From the NCBI RefSeq assembly GCF_900115095.1, contig NZ_FOVH01000021.1, positions 62,001 to 126,000 on the forward strand: a stretch of 64,000 bases of DNA, read 5' to 3'. Source of the stretch: Actinomadura madurae. GTDB taxonomy: Bacteria; Actinomycetota; Actinomycetes; Streptosporangiales; Streptosporangiaceae. Positions 16,680-26,285 of the stretch are shown here, piece after piece. The notes below the pieces were generated by a model. It did no database searches. It was not told the DNA's origin and saw only the letters and a program-made list of their open reading frames with translations. A program made the translations under genes and the position numbers. Position 1 is the first letter of the stretch; each line of letters opens with the position of its first letter.

Positions 16680-19600
16680 CATCGTCCACCGCATCAGCGA
16701 TCTGCGACGCGCTGCTGGAGGTCGCTGCCGACAGCACCCAGCACCGGCGGCTGTACCTGCGCGATAACTTCGGCGTGAGCACCGGAGAGGTCTTCAGCGA
16801 GCTCGAGCCGCTTCTTAACGAGGTGGCGACCGTCGGCACCGCCGCGAGCGGTGGAGCGAGGCAGATCGCCGCCATCCGGCGGGGACCGGTCCTTCTGATT
16901 CCCTACCTCGTCGACGAGGCAAACCAACGGCCGCAGGCAACCTGGAACCGTGGCCTCCGGGGGTTTGCCGGGAAGCTCAGAACCGACTTCTCCCAGGCGG
17001 CTGAGCTCGGCGACGTGTACGTCCTGCTCATCCTGGACCCAGACCCATTCGAGACCGTCCTGACAGCCGCCGAGGATGCGGCAACTTTGACTGAACTCTC
17101 CTGGGCGAGCCTCGTCACCAGGATCGGGAACGCCTGTGCCGGGCCGGCAGCCAACGTAGTGCGGGATGTAACAGAAGACTTGATCGCGCGCGAGCCGAAG
17201 GACCCCAGGGCGCTTCTGGATGCTTTCGCAGCCTTCGCCGCTTCGGACTGGACAAGCGTCCAGGAAGCAGGCATGGCCCTCCCCTCCCTCGGCTGCTATA
17301 TCGCGGACCCTAGGCCGAGCAAGGACAGGCTCGAGCGAGGCGCGAGGTGGCGTCACGATCTGGAGCGCTGGGCCCTTCCGGATCGCGACCTCGCGACAGA
17401 GCTTGCCCGTCATGCTGGCGAGGACTATCAAGGCAACAGCAAGGTGACCGCAGCCCGTGGCCCCAGCGGCCTCGACTACTCCCGGTTTACGCTCGATGAT
17501 CTGCCGCCTGCCAAACAGTCCGGACGAATCGCAATCGTGGAACCGCCGCGGGTTCACGGTGCTAGAGCCGTGGCTTCTGCCGCCGGGGTAGCAGCGATCT
17601 GGATCTCCGCTGAAGCAGCCGGCTTCTCACTATCCGTAATCGGCAATGTCGGCAAAGCCCGGCCGGCCGCGCGCTGGCACGACGGGACCAAGCTTCCCTG
17701 TGAGATCGACACGGGCCGGATGCTCCTCCACGTCCCCGTCCCCGGTATCGGTGAGGAAGGCTGGTGGTTCTCAACCATCACGGTTCGGCCAGGAAGCTCC
17801 GTGACCATCGCCGTGTACCGCAGGGAGGCGGAGTGGTTTCCGATCGAGGAAGCCCTGCAGATCGATCCTGTGCTCGGCTGCTTCCGGGCGCTGGACTCGC
17901 CCAACATCCTCGCGATCGGCCCAGGCGGAAGCATTCTCGGTCCGGCCCCCCTCCGTCTTCCCAGCGAGGATTCTGAGGAACTACAAACCGTGATCGCTGT
18001 TCACGGTGGAACCGAGGGATCCCTTCCGCTGATTCTCCAATCAACTCGTACCCCCGCTGGCGGAGAGGACGGTCGAGATCCCGCTAAGGGCCCGGGCACC
18101 GGTGAAGATATAGAGGATCCCGGAGAGGGATGGGACGACGATAACCTCGGTGGGCTCGGAGGCACGGATGTTCCGCCGACCAACGGAAGCTATCCGCAGG
18201 TTCCGAGCGCCATACACGCCCAGCTCGATCTCGCCGCACGGCGGAAACGTGACGGCTTGCCGATCCCCAGCGGCTACCCCTCCCTCGTGAGGGGGACCGG
18301 CGAGGCGGGAAAGCTCTCGTTCCAGGTCGAAGGCTCCGTCCGCTACGACCTGGAGCCACAAGAGCTATCAGGCAGCCTTCGAGGCCTGGCCGTTGAGGGA
18401 GACATCTTGCGGGTCGGGCGCTCAAGCCGGGCCCTGGCGTTCGTGCAGGTATCCGGCGAACATGGTAATCCCGAGATACTGCCCGATCCCACTCTTGACA
18501 GGCTAAGCCTCGAAGGTCTAGACGGCGTCCTAGTGGACCAGTTCTTCGACGCGCGCAGAACCCTTTTTCAGGCTCTGAATGAAAGTGGCACAGTCCATGC
18601 CTTGCTGTGCGGAACCGCCCTCGACGAGGCCGCAGCGTACGTGTCCGCCTACCGGGATCTGATCTACAGCATCGAAATTCCCGGCAGGTACACGCCCGAA
18701 CTCGACCGGCTTCTCCTGGTCGATCTTGTTTCGATCGACGCAACCCAGTGCTGGCTGGCGCCGACGAACCCAGTAACAGTCGCATGGGCCCTCCAGATGG
18801 CCCGGGAAGCAACGAGGCTTACGGTCGGCGGAGATTTGCCGGCCCGCGATCTTAAAGCGCTATCGCCCCGAGCCCTCCTTCCGCTGCTCCATGCACAGGG
18901 CGGCTGGTGGGAGGTGGACGACCGCTCTCCCCTCCTCTGGAGGCGCTACCGGCCTCTCGGAAGCGCGCTCGCCCTCGGAGGCAGCAACCCTCAGACGATT
19001 ACCCGCCGGATCGGCAAATTCCTCGAGGTCTTCCCTGCCTATAACGACCCGCGGCAAGAGCTGGCGGTGGCTTTCCGTGAACCGGGTGACGGGGGGGCAG
19101 TCGCCGCAGCCCTGCGCGCCTTCTACGGTGCCGAGCTTGCACCCGGAGCCGAACGCTTCCGGCCTGGCCTCTCAGTTACTGTCTACACAGATGACGGGGA
19201 GGTTCCGCGCGAACTACTAAACCTGATGGCCCCGGACAATGACCACGATCTGGACCGGCTGATCCGCAGCAGGGTAAAACTGACCACCGAGTACAGTGAT
19301 GACAGCAGCGATCCCGCCTTCGCCCATCTGTGCTTCGCATTTCGCTCGTCAGCATCGCGCGAACCGCGTCCCATCAGGCTCGACGAGCGAGCGCCGACCG
19401 ACTGGGTGCGCGGTCTGGCTTCGGCGGGTGGCCGGACCTCGTCCCAGAATCCCAACGAGCTCTCTTTCGCGAATGGGCTCTTTATCGCCCCCTCGGCGGC
19501 CGGCACGATACCCGAACTGCTCCGGCGCACGCTAGAGATGGTCGGGGGACAACCCCGGGGGTGGATGCAAACCGGCATCACCCAGGCAACTACAACCGCC

Positions 19601-21874
19601 ATCAGCGCTGGAACACTCGATCGCATCCAGCGGAACAGTGTCTGGACCGTCCATGCGGACCGGCTGCTCGGTCTTGAGGCGTTCAGCCCAGACCTGATCG
19701 AGCGCAAGGTCTACATAGTAGATTTCGAGGACCGCACTAGTGTCTGGCAAGCGGGCCTGGATAGCATCACGGTCACGGAACTCATCGATCCGTACCGCAC
19801 CGCCCTGAGCCGCGCGATCGCCCCTGTGACCCGCCTTGATCAGTCAGCGCTGCCGCGGCTGATCGACAGCGCCAACGCCGTCAGCGGGAGCTGGAATCTG
19901 GACCTCCTCAACTTGCCCATCAACGGGCTGAGGGAAAGACTCGGGTTTCTCGCCGCGATCGCGGCGCTGAGGGATCTCGACGGAGCCTTCCAGACGCCGC
20001 CAGCAGGTAGCAGCGATCTGGGTGGCGTCCTGCTCCCCCTCGACGAGCTGTTCCGGCTGCTGCCAGCCAGCGGAATCAGGCGGCCCTCCGGACGCTCCTG
20101 CGATGATCTCCTGTACTTGCGTCTCCACCTGGCAGACGGTAAGGCCAGGATTGGTGGGCGGTTGATCGAGGTCAAGTTCACGTCCACAGGCCAGCCTGAC
20201 CTAGGGGTAGCGCGCCGGGAGCTCCAGCGGACCCGCGAATGGCTCGAGTCCGTATCCAATGCCCGCACCGTTGCCCGCCCCTTCCGATCGCGTGATCTCT
20301 CCGAGTTCATTAGGTCCGGAGCGATCCGCAACCGCAGCTTCGGACTCGGCAACCTAGCCCAGGAGCAGATCGAGGAGGTAGCAAAGATCGTAGGCAGGGG
20401 GGATTATGCCATCAACTTCTCTTACGCTGTGGACGGCGAGGAGCTCCACGGTGATGTCATAAGCCTGGAGCTTGAAAACCCGTTCTCCGCTAACCGGACG
20501 GTACTGCCGGGCGAGGGCTCGCGGTTGGGGTATGTACGGCTAGGGGCGCCTGTGCTGGAGTCGCTAGCCAAGGGGCGCAAACTCTCACCTCATCCTGGGT
20601 GGGACAAAGTCAACTTCCAGCCACGCACCCATCAGGGCGGGGAGCTTACTGCCAGCGGCAGGGTAGGCGCCACAATCCCGAAGCCCAACGACAGCCGTAC
20701 GCCTGCGACCGATTTGACAGCTCGGCCGGCCAACCCCGCACAGCAGTCTGCGAGGCCACGCGCCGAAATCGCGCCAGGTGGAAAGACTGAGGAAGTTGTT
20801 TCCAAAGCCAGGGAACTCGACGCTGCGGTCACGAAGTACGGCCTCCAGCTGGCTCCTTTCGATACATCTCTCGCCCAGGTAGGCCCTTCAGTCATTCGAT
20901 ACCGGACGAAACCGCTAGGCAAGGAAAACCTCGCGAACGTGCGCAAGCGCGCGCTGGACATCGGCCGCGAGGTGGGCTTCGCCGAAGGCGTCCTAATCGA
21001 TCAGGAGCCCTATTGGCTCACGGTGGACGTCCCACGCGCAGAACGCGTGATCGTGAACCTGTCAGATCATCTCAATGCGCTTACAACGGTCGAGGGACCC
21101 GGAGCCCTGCCGTTCTTGCTCGGCATGGCGCCAAGCGGTGAAGTTCGGGTCGCCGACCTCGCGAGGCTTCCGCATCTCCTGGTTGCCGGCGCGACTGGAT
21201 CCGGCAAGAGCGTGCTGCTCCGTGGTCTCCTCTGCTGCTTGGCAAGGGTGCGCACGCCCATGCAACTTCAGATCCTCGTCATCGATCCGAAGCAGGTCGA
21301 TTTTCTGCCTTTCCAGGACCTCATACACCTGGCCGAGGAGGGCATCGTCACAGACCCGATCCGCGCGGTTGGTGTGCTCAAGGAGACACTGGAGCGGGAG
21401 GTGCGTTGGAGGCAGGAAAAACTGGGCGCCGCGGGAGTGACGAGTGCTCTGGAGTTCTACGAGGCAGGAGGGTCGTTGAACGAGCTGCCCCAGATAGTAA
21501 TACTCGTCGACGAGTTCGCGGACCTGGCCGCTAGCCTTGATCGGGCAGCGAGGGAATCCTTCCTGCGGCTAATTCAGCGATTCGGGCAGCTCACGCGGGC
21601 CTTTGGCATCTACCTCGTTCTGGCTACACAGCGCCCCAGTGTCCAAGTAATCACTGGCGATATCAAAGCCAACCTTACAGCCCGCGTCGCACTCAAGGTC
21701 CAGTCGGCAACCGACAGTACGACGATTCTGGGACGGGGTGGCGCAGAGAGCCTCCGCGACCGCGGGGATCTAATCTTCGACCATGGGGGGCGCTCTGAGC
21801 GGCTTCAAGGTTTTTACGCGGGTCCCGCAGATGTGCAATCCGCAAAGTCAGTCTGGGTGGCAGGAGAGGAATGA
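16676..21874 (+). CDS. DptH-like large FtsK/HerA-type ATPase
   Basis: A 1732-residue protein. The long N-terminal part (1-1350) has no motif I recognise and includes an acidic Gly/Asp-rich linker near residues 470-500. The C-terminal 370 residues are an FtsK/SpoIIIE-type translocase: an alpha/beta region (YGLQLAPFDTSLAQVGPSVI), Walker A VAGATGSGKSVLLRG (about 1505), DPKQVDFLPF, Walker B IVILVDEFADL (about 1608) and the sensor segment YLVLATQRPSVQVITGDIKA. DptH (DndH) proteins of DNA phosphorothioate-dependent restriction have this size and an FtsK-like end. Role inferred: DNA translocation driving restriction. An IS lies 13 bp beyond its stop. Confidence 0.65.
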   Translation: MTSSTASAICDALLEVAADSTQHRRLYLRDNFGVSTGEVFSELEPLLNEVATVGTAASGGARQIAAIRRGPVLLIPYLVDEANQRPQATWNRGLRGFAGKLRTDFSQAAELGDVYVLLILDPDPFETVLTAAEDAATLTELSWASLVTRIGNACAGPAANVVRDVTEDLIAREPKDPRALLDAFAAFAASDWTSVQEAGMALPSLGCYIADPRPSKDRLERGARWRHDLERWALPDRDLATELARHAGEDYQGNSKVTAARGPSGLDYSRFTLDDLPPAKQSGRIAIVEPPRVHGARAVASAAGVAAIWISAEAAGFSLSVIGNVGKARPAARWHDGTKLPCEIDTGRMLLHVPVPGIGEEGWWFSTITVRPGSSVTIAVYRREAEWFPIEEALQIDPVLGCFRALDSPNILAIGPGGSILGPAPLRLPSEDSEELQTVIAVHGGTEGSLPLILQSTRTPAGGEDGRDPAKGPGTGEDIEDPGEGWDDDNLGGLGGTDVPPTNGSYPQVPSAIHAQLDLAARRKRDGLPIPSGYPSLVRGTGEAGKLSFQVEGSVRYDLEPQELSGSLRGLAVEGDILRVGRSSRALAFVQVSGEHGNPEILPDPTLDRLSLEGLDGVLVDQFFDARRTLFQALNESGTVHALLCGTALDEAAAYVSAYRDLIYSIEIPGRYTPELDRLLLVDLVSIDATQCWLAPTNPVTVAWALQMAREATRLTVGGDLPARDLKALSPRALLPLLHAQGGWWEVDDRSPLLWRRYRPLGSALALGGSNPQTITRRIGKFLEVFPAYNDPRQELAVAFREPGDGGAVAAALRAFYGAELAPGAERFRPGLSVTVYTDDGEVPRELLNLMAPDNDHDLDRLIRSRVKLTTEYSDDSSDPAFAHLCFAFRSSASREPRPIRLDERAPTDWVRGLASAGGRTSSQNPNELSFANGLFIAPSAAGTIPELLRRTLEMVGGQPRGWMQTGITQATTTAISAGTLDRIQRNSVWTVHADRLLGLEAFSPDLIERKVYIVDFEDRTSVWQAGLDSITVTELIDPYRTALSRAIAPVTRLDQSALPRLIDSANAVSGSWNLDLLNLPINGLRERLGFLAAIAALRDLDGAFQTPPAGSSDLGGVLLPLDELFRLLPASGIRRPSGRSCDDLLYLRLHLADGKARIGGRLIEVKFTSTGQPDLGVARRELQRTREWLESVSNARTVARPFRSRDLSEFIRSGAIRNRSFGLGNLAQEQIEEVAKIVGRGDYAINFSYAVDGEELHGDVISLELENPFSANRTVLPGEGSRLGYVRLGAPVLESLAKGRKLSPHPGWDKVNFQPRTHQGGELTASGRVGATIPKPNDSRTPATDLTARPANPAQQSARPRAEIAPGGKTEEVVSKARELDAAVTKYGLQLAPFDTSLAQVGPSVIRYRTKPLGKENLANVRKRALDIGREVGFAEGVLIDQEPYWLTVDVPRAERVIVNLSDHLNALTTVEGPGALPFLLGMAPSGEVRVADLARLPHLLVAGATGSGKSVLLRGLLCCLARVRTPMQLQILVIDPKQVDFLPFQDLIHLAEEGIVTDPIRAVGVLKETLEREVRWRQEKLGAAGVTSALEFYEAGGSLNELPQIVILVDEFADLAASLDRAARESFLRLIQRFGQLTRAFGIYLVLATQRPSVQVITGDIKANLTARVALKVQSATDSTTILGRGGAESLRDRGDLIFDHGGRSERLQGFYAGPADVQSAKSVWVAGEE

Positions 21875-21886
21875 GCTGTTCCAACT

Positions 21887-22612
21887 TCATCTGGCCTGGT
21901 GGTGAAGAGTGAAGATGGCATGGACGATGGTGGTCATGCGGCTGGGTGAGCAGCGGGCTTTCCGCAGGATGTGCCAGCTCTTGCGCGTCTGCCGCGCCCT
22001 GCTCGCCTAGCGCTCCGGGCCTGGGCGTGGTGCCGGTTGAACAGCTTCTTGCGTTTGCCGAGCCTGCGGTCCTTCTTGCGCTTGTAGAGGGGGTTCCGAT
22101 CGCGCCGCCGGCTCCGACGTAGCCCTTGTCGGCGTTGCAGGAGATCTTGCAGCCGGTGAGCGCGTCGACAATGCCGAAGGTGCGGGCAGCGATCAGATCA
22201 TGTATGAGCCGGGGAGGACAGGCGAGGCCCAGATCAGCTCGCCGTGCGGGCCGGTGAGGAACTGGATGTTTACCCCGTGCCGGTAGTGCTTGCCGCTGTA
22301 ATAGAGCCGGTCGTTGGACCCCGACAGCCGGTCGATCGGTGCCAGGGTGCCGTCCAGGATGGCGTAGACCTTGCGCTGGGCGATCCGCGTCGCCTCGCGA
22401 AGGGCGGGAGCCTGGTCGGCGAGCAGGGCGATGACCTCGGTGACGTAGCGGTGCGCGGTCGCGGCGCCGATCCTGAATGCGGCCGCCAGATGGGCGAAGA
22501 TGTCGTTGCGCCGACGCGACAGATCGAGCGCGGAACGGTAGAACAGCACATGATGCTCCTGCGGCGGACAAGGTTGATCTTGGTCGACAGCCTCATCTAG
22601 CAGGAGCTTCAC
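21887..22612 (-). pseudogene. IS5-type (DDE_Tnp_4) transposase, frameshifted
   Basis: Three frames are needed to read this transposase. The N-terminal part (22205-22612) has the HTH region FAHLAAAFRIGAATAHRYVT and the first Asp in YAILDGTLAPIDRL; after a frameshift near 22205 it continues as IHDLIAARTFGIVDALT and NADKGYVGAGG; after another it ends with SWHILRKARCSPSRMTTIVH and stops at 21887. No clear terminal inverted repeats were found. It lies between the DptH-like gene and the methyltransferase and points to assembly of the island by IS activity. Confidence 0.82.
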
Positions 22613-22817
22613 TCATTCCACGGTCATACCCATCGCCTGCAACCAGCCCGTGACCTGCAAACTCAGGCTGGACTCCCCTCAATGATGAAAGACCACTTAC
22701 CTACGCCAGGTCACAAGTGTATAACGACTACACTTCGGCACGGGTCTGTATCGCAACATCACTCCGTTTTCCAAGCGCCAGGTAGCAATACCAGACGGAA
22801 GCAGTGCTATCTGGAGA

Positions 22818-24707
22818 TCAGCTTGCTACGACCTCCGGAGCTCCTCCATCGGACTCCTCCCTCGCGGGAAATGCGAGTTGCATAACAACGGGGCCACACA
22901 AATCTTCTAGATGTTGCTTGTGTGCCGAGTCGGAAGTCTTCCTTTCCATAACCCGGATAAGCTCCTCTGCGACCGCCCTGGCCAGCAGGGGCGGGACAGC
23001 GTTTGCAACCTGGAGGGGCTGCTTGCCCCGGGTGCCGCAAAAGACGTATTCGTCCGGAAACCCTTGAATGCGAGCAGCCTCCCGGACACTGATCGTCCGG
23101 TTCAGATCCGGGTGCACGGGAAGGGCGCGATGACCCGCCACGATCGTGCGCGCCAGATCCTTGTGGAGGCGGCGGTACGAGATTGGCCCCTTCCCCGCCT
23201 CGATACCTGCAATCTTTTCGATAACCTTCTGACTGTGTTTCATGGTGGATCCGTTAAGGAGAACGTGTCCATCCGCTAGCGGGATAAACTCAGCTTCCAT
23301 GCCGTGTTGGAGCTTGGGCAAGCCGGGACGCGAAAGCACCTCCCTCACCGTGGGTGCGCGATGCTTACGCCCGCACCTACATGGCAAGGCGGGGTTCCCG
23401 CAGTACTTTCCTATTGGCACTTCAGGAGCATTTCCCTTTGTGTTTAGTTGGGCGGTGAAGATGAGCCTCCAGCGTAGCTGGGGGACGCCGTAATCGCTTG
23501 CTTTGACCGCTCTATGGCGAGGGTTGTAGCCGCAGTTGCGCAGCTCTTGCTCGACGGCATCAGTGAAACTTACGCCTTTGATGTTTCGCATGCCAAGCAC
23601 ATTCTCAATAACCACGAAGCGCGCGTCAAGTTCCTTGGCCAGCCGGACCTGGTGCTTGAATAGCTCGTTTTGCTCGTCGTCTGGGTCACGCTTGCCGGCG
23701 ATCGAATAGCCCTGGCAAGGCGGTCCTCCAATAACAGCGGTCACATCGCCCATCCACGGGGCTACTGCGCGGATGACTGGAGCGAGGGGCTTCGATACAT
23801 CCTGCTCCAGCACGACGGTTCCAGGATGGTTAGCGCGGTGAGTCTGGGCTGCATTGCGCTCCTTCTCAACTGCCACAGCCACTCGGAAGCCCGCTTGCGC
23901 AAAGCCCAGCGCTAGCCCCCCCGCTCCCGCGAACACCTCCACGGCGACGGGTCTCTTGTCTGGTTTCAGGCTTGCCTGGCCGGTCGGGCAGAAACTGATA
24001 AGCGAGCACTCGGTGCACCTAGGCTTGGGTTTGCAAGTAGCGCGGCCGTGATGGATCAAATTTACCCGGAGGCGCTCGCGTATCTTCACAGGGATAAGGT
24101 TCTCGTAGGAAGCGCGGTCCACCTTCCCGCTCATGTTCGGGAGAAGCCTCATTCTGTTGAGGACGCGGCGGACCTGGCGGTCATCTGCAAGCACCGCCCG
24201 CCCCAGGGTGAAGTTCATGATGTCCCGGGCAGTTTTCTGCTTGAGCCCCGGCAGGTCCAGAAGCTCGTCCATGACTGCTTCGTCTGAGAGCTCCCGCAGG
24301 TAGTCCAAGCTGTAGGTACCCGGCCGCCCGTGGCGGACATTGGCGTCCAGGACGCCCTCGAGGAAGCTTTGGAGGGTGGCCGCAAGCCGTCGGTCAAGGT
24401 TGGCCGACCGCAGCATCTCTTCCAGCTCAAGCTTCGGCGCACTGGCGAGGTCGGCCCAGTTGGTGTACCTGCCGCGGATCTGCGCGAATATCTGCTGCTC
24501 CTGGGGCTTACGCGTCGCCACACCCAGGATGAGGTACACGGCAACAGCGACAGGGTCGTCCACTTTGCCAAGCGCAGCCGAGCGGAAGCGGAGCTCAAGG
24601 AGCTCATCTATGCGCTCCACTACCGCACCAGGAGCCAGGCCGATCGGCTTAGAGCAGGTGGCTGGGGTTCCGGTATCGTCGTGTGAGTGTCGCGCATCAG
24701 TGGTCAC
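22818..24707 (-). CDS. HhH-GPD glycosylase fused to C5-cytosine methyltransferase
   Basis: A 629-residue fusion. Residues about 35-242 resemble endonuclease III: the helix-hairpin-helix LPGLKQKTA keeps the catalytic Lys (K158), Asp176 in DDRQVRRV aligns with the catalytic Asp, and Cys225, 231, 234 and 240 match a [4Fe-4S] loop with the first spacing one residue shorter than usual. Residues 253-610 are a C5-methyltransferase: FAGAGGLALGF (motif I), GGPPCQGYS with nucleophile C331, ENV (368-370), a target-recognition region with CRCGRKHRAPTV, and QVANAVPPLLA (motif X). Known T:G glycosylases such as Mig.Mth are encoded beside C5-methyltransferases, so a built-in repair of deaminated 5mC is a reasonable inference. 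Start GTG 24707 has no strong ribosome site. It diverges from vsr. Confidence 0.9.
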   Translation of the reverse strand: MTTDARHSHDDTGTPATCSKPIGLAPGAVVERIDELLELRFRSAALGKVDDPVAVAVYLILGVATRKPQEQQIFAQIRGRYTNWADLASAPKLELEEMLRSANLDRRLAATLQSFLEGVLDANVRHGRPGTYSLDYLRELSDEAVMDELLDLPGLKQKTARDIMNFTLGRAVLADDRQVRRVLNRMRLLPNMSGKVDRASYENLIPVKIRERLRVNLIHHGRATCKPKPRCTECSLISFCPTGQASLKPDKRPVAVEVFAGAGGLALGFAQAGFRVAVAVEKERNAAQTHRANHPGTVVLEQDVSKPLAPVIRAVAPWMGDVTAVIGGPPCQGYSIAGKRDPDDEQNELFKHQVRLAKELDARFVVIENVLGMRNIKGVSFTDAVEQELRNCGYNPRHRAVKASDYGVPQLRWRLIFTAQLNTKGNAPEVPIGKYCGNPALPCRCGRKHRAPTVREVLSRPGLPKLQHGMEAEFIPLADGHVLLNGSTMKHSQKVIEKIAGIEAGKGPISYRRLHKDLARTIVAGHRALPVHPDLNRTISVREAARIQGFPDEYVFCGTRGKQPLQVANAVPPLLARAVAEELIRVMERKTSDSAHKQHLEDLCGPVVMQLAFPAREESDGGAPEVVAS

Positions 24708-25351
24708 TAGGGGATTCTGTCGTCACCGCCTCGCGCTCGCCAGATTCTGTCCGAAATTGCAGCGTGATCTTGACCATCCAGCCTGGACGTGATCTCTGAT
24801 CAGGTGGATCAAGGATGGCGTCTGCCGTGGCAACGGTCGGGCTTGCCTGTCGCTTCCGAGGCAATCCTTCCTCGTGCCTGGCCCTGACGCGACCGCTGGA
24901 GCCGCCATCGATGCCACGCACACGAGATGTTTACGCGAGGAAAGCCCTGCACAGCCTGAGGCCTGGTCGGGGAAGGCTACGCTCACTCTGAAGGTGGCCT
25001 GCTGCTTCACGGTGCTTGGTTCCAGAGCACAGAGGCAGCAGCGAACGAGGCGGTCAGACGGGTAGTCTGACACTCGTTCGTGCTCGAGCAACATCACCCA
25101 GGGTCTGCACCACACCTTCAACATCAACCTTCAGGTGATGGAGCTCACTCGTCACCAGTCGCGTGCCTGGCGGCAGGTACCCAGGTGCGCGAGCCCGAGG
25201 CTCATGACCGCCCCTCCGATCCCACGCAGACCTCGGTAGCCTCAAGATCCGGCGTCAGGACCTTCCAGGGGTGACTGACGAATCCTCCAGTAGCAACTAT
25301 GGACGCTATTGTTATTGAATAATGGTCATCTGATTGAGTGGTAGCAAGAAG
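24708..25351. other. Divergent intergenic region between methyltransferase and vsr
   Basis: About 640 bp without a supportable gene. ORFs here lack family features and ribosome sites. The A+T-rich stretch at 25300-25330, just before vsr, probably holds its promoter. Confidence 0.5.
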
Positions 25352-25819
25352 ATGTTCGATCAGCAGGATGCCGGCTCACAAGAAGAGGCATGCCCTAAAG
25401 ACACCTATCCCCGTCCAGCAACTGAGGGTCGGTCCCGGAACATGCGCGCAAATCGCAGAACCGATACCAAGCCCGAGGTTAATCTGCGCCGGGCGCTGCA
25501 TGCCCGGGGCTACCGCTATCGCAAGGATTTTCGCCTCGACCTTTCCGAGGGGGTGCGAGTTCGGCCAGACATCGTGTTCACGGCACGCAAGGTTGCTGTC
25601 TTCGTGGACGGCTGCTTCTGGCATGTTTGCCCTGAGCATGGGCGCGAGCCAACGAGTAATGAATGGTACTGGACTCCAAAGCTTCGCAGGAATGTAGAGC
25701 GTGACCGGGCCGCTGATACCGCGCTCAGTGCAGCGGGCTGGCAAGTGGTGCGGGTGTGGGAGCATGAAACACTTCCCTCCGCTGTCGAGGCCGTGATCGA
25801 AGCCACCGGACCACCCTGA
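25352..25819 (+). CDS. vsr: Very short patch repair endonuclease Vsr
   Basis: A 155-residue Vsr family enzyme that nicks DNA 5' of the T in T:G mismatches left by 5-methylcytosine deamination. Visible are SRNMRANRRTDTKPEVNLRR, the catalytic Asp in VRPDIVF (D73, equivalent to Asp51 of E. coli Vsr), and the zinc/active-site segment VDGCFWHVCPEHG (residues 85-97), followed by TPKLRRNVERD and GWQVVRVWEHE. Start ATG 25352 is preferred; an upstream in-frame TTG lies at 25334. Placement opposite a C5-methyltransferase gene matches the usual dcm-vsr partnership. Confidence 0.93.
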   Translation: MFDQQDAGSQEEACPKDTYPRPATEGRSRNMRANRRTDTKPEVNLRRALHARGYRYRKDFRLDLSEGVRVRPDIVFTARKVAVFVDGCFWHVCPEHGREPTSNEWYWTPKLRRNVERDRAADTALSAAGWQVVRVWEHETLPSAVEAVIEATGPP

Positions 25820-26034
25820 ATTGGTTCAACACCGCACTTACACCAAGTCTTGTCGCATTTCGCCGGGAGTCGCCGAAGCTTAGCGGTGACGACGCGATAG
25901 CTGTATGCATGGTTGAAGCCGACCTCAAGCGCATAGGCAACCGTCTCAAGGGTATCTGACAGGCAGAGCGGTGACTTAACTCCGCCAATCCTCTTCTATT
26001 CGCTTCCACAGATGGAATCTGCCAGCTTCATGCG

Positions 26035-26203
26035 GTCCAGTTCCGGATTGGCCGAGCGGTCTCGGCGATGACTTCTGGGTCGGCCAAGTCGGCGGGGGTG
26101 GAAACATCGGTAGGCGGTGTGCTCGTTGCTCAGCACGATTGGTGGTTGACCCGGTTAAGGCACGCCGAATGTGTACTGACGGGCTCTGCAGCCGGATCCG
26201 GAG
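26035..26203 (-). pseudogene. Degenerate repeat copy B (partner of 3660-3824)
   Basis: The same sequence family as 3660-3824 in the same orientation. On the minus strand the best frames read ARQYTFGVP, stop, then PPIVLSNEHTAYR and, one base shifted, TPADLADPEVIAETARPIRN. The shared gene fragment may be the end of a Nudix-like protein; it is broken in both copies. The surrounding 25820-26285 region holds no other recognisable gene. Confidence 0.45.
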
Positions 26204-26285
26204 ATACACCTGCAAGGTTCGTGCCGGGGCGCTCGGCGGCTTCGCGGGTTACGGCCTCCATCTGCCGCGCTTTGCCCCACCTGGA

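Noticed and set aside
22193..22612. Intact short transposase gene
   Set aside because: The frame ends early, but the DDE domain continues in two other frames down to 21887, so the gene is broken.
24723..25127. ORFs between the methyltransferase and vsr
   Set aside because: No ribosome site, no family features, low-complexity composition.
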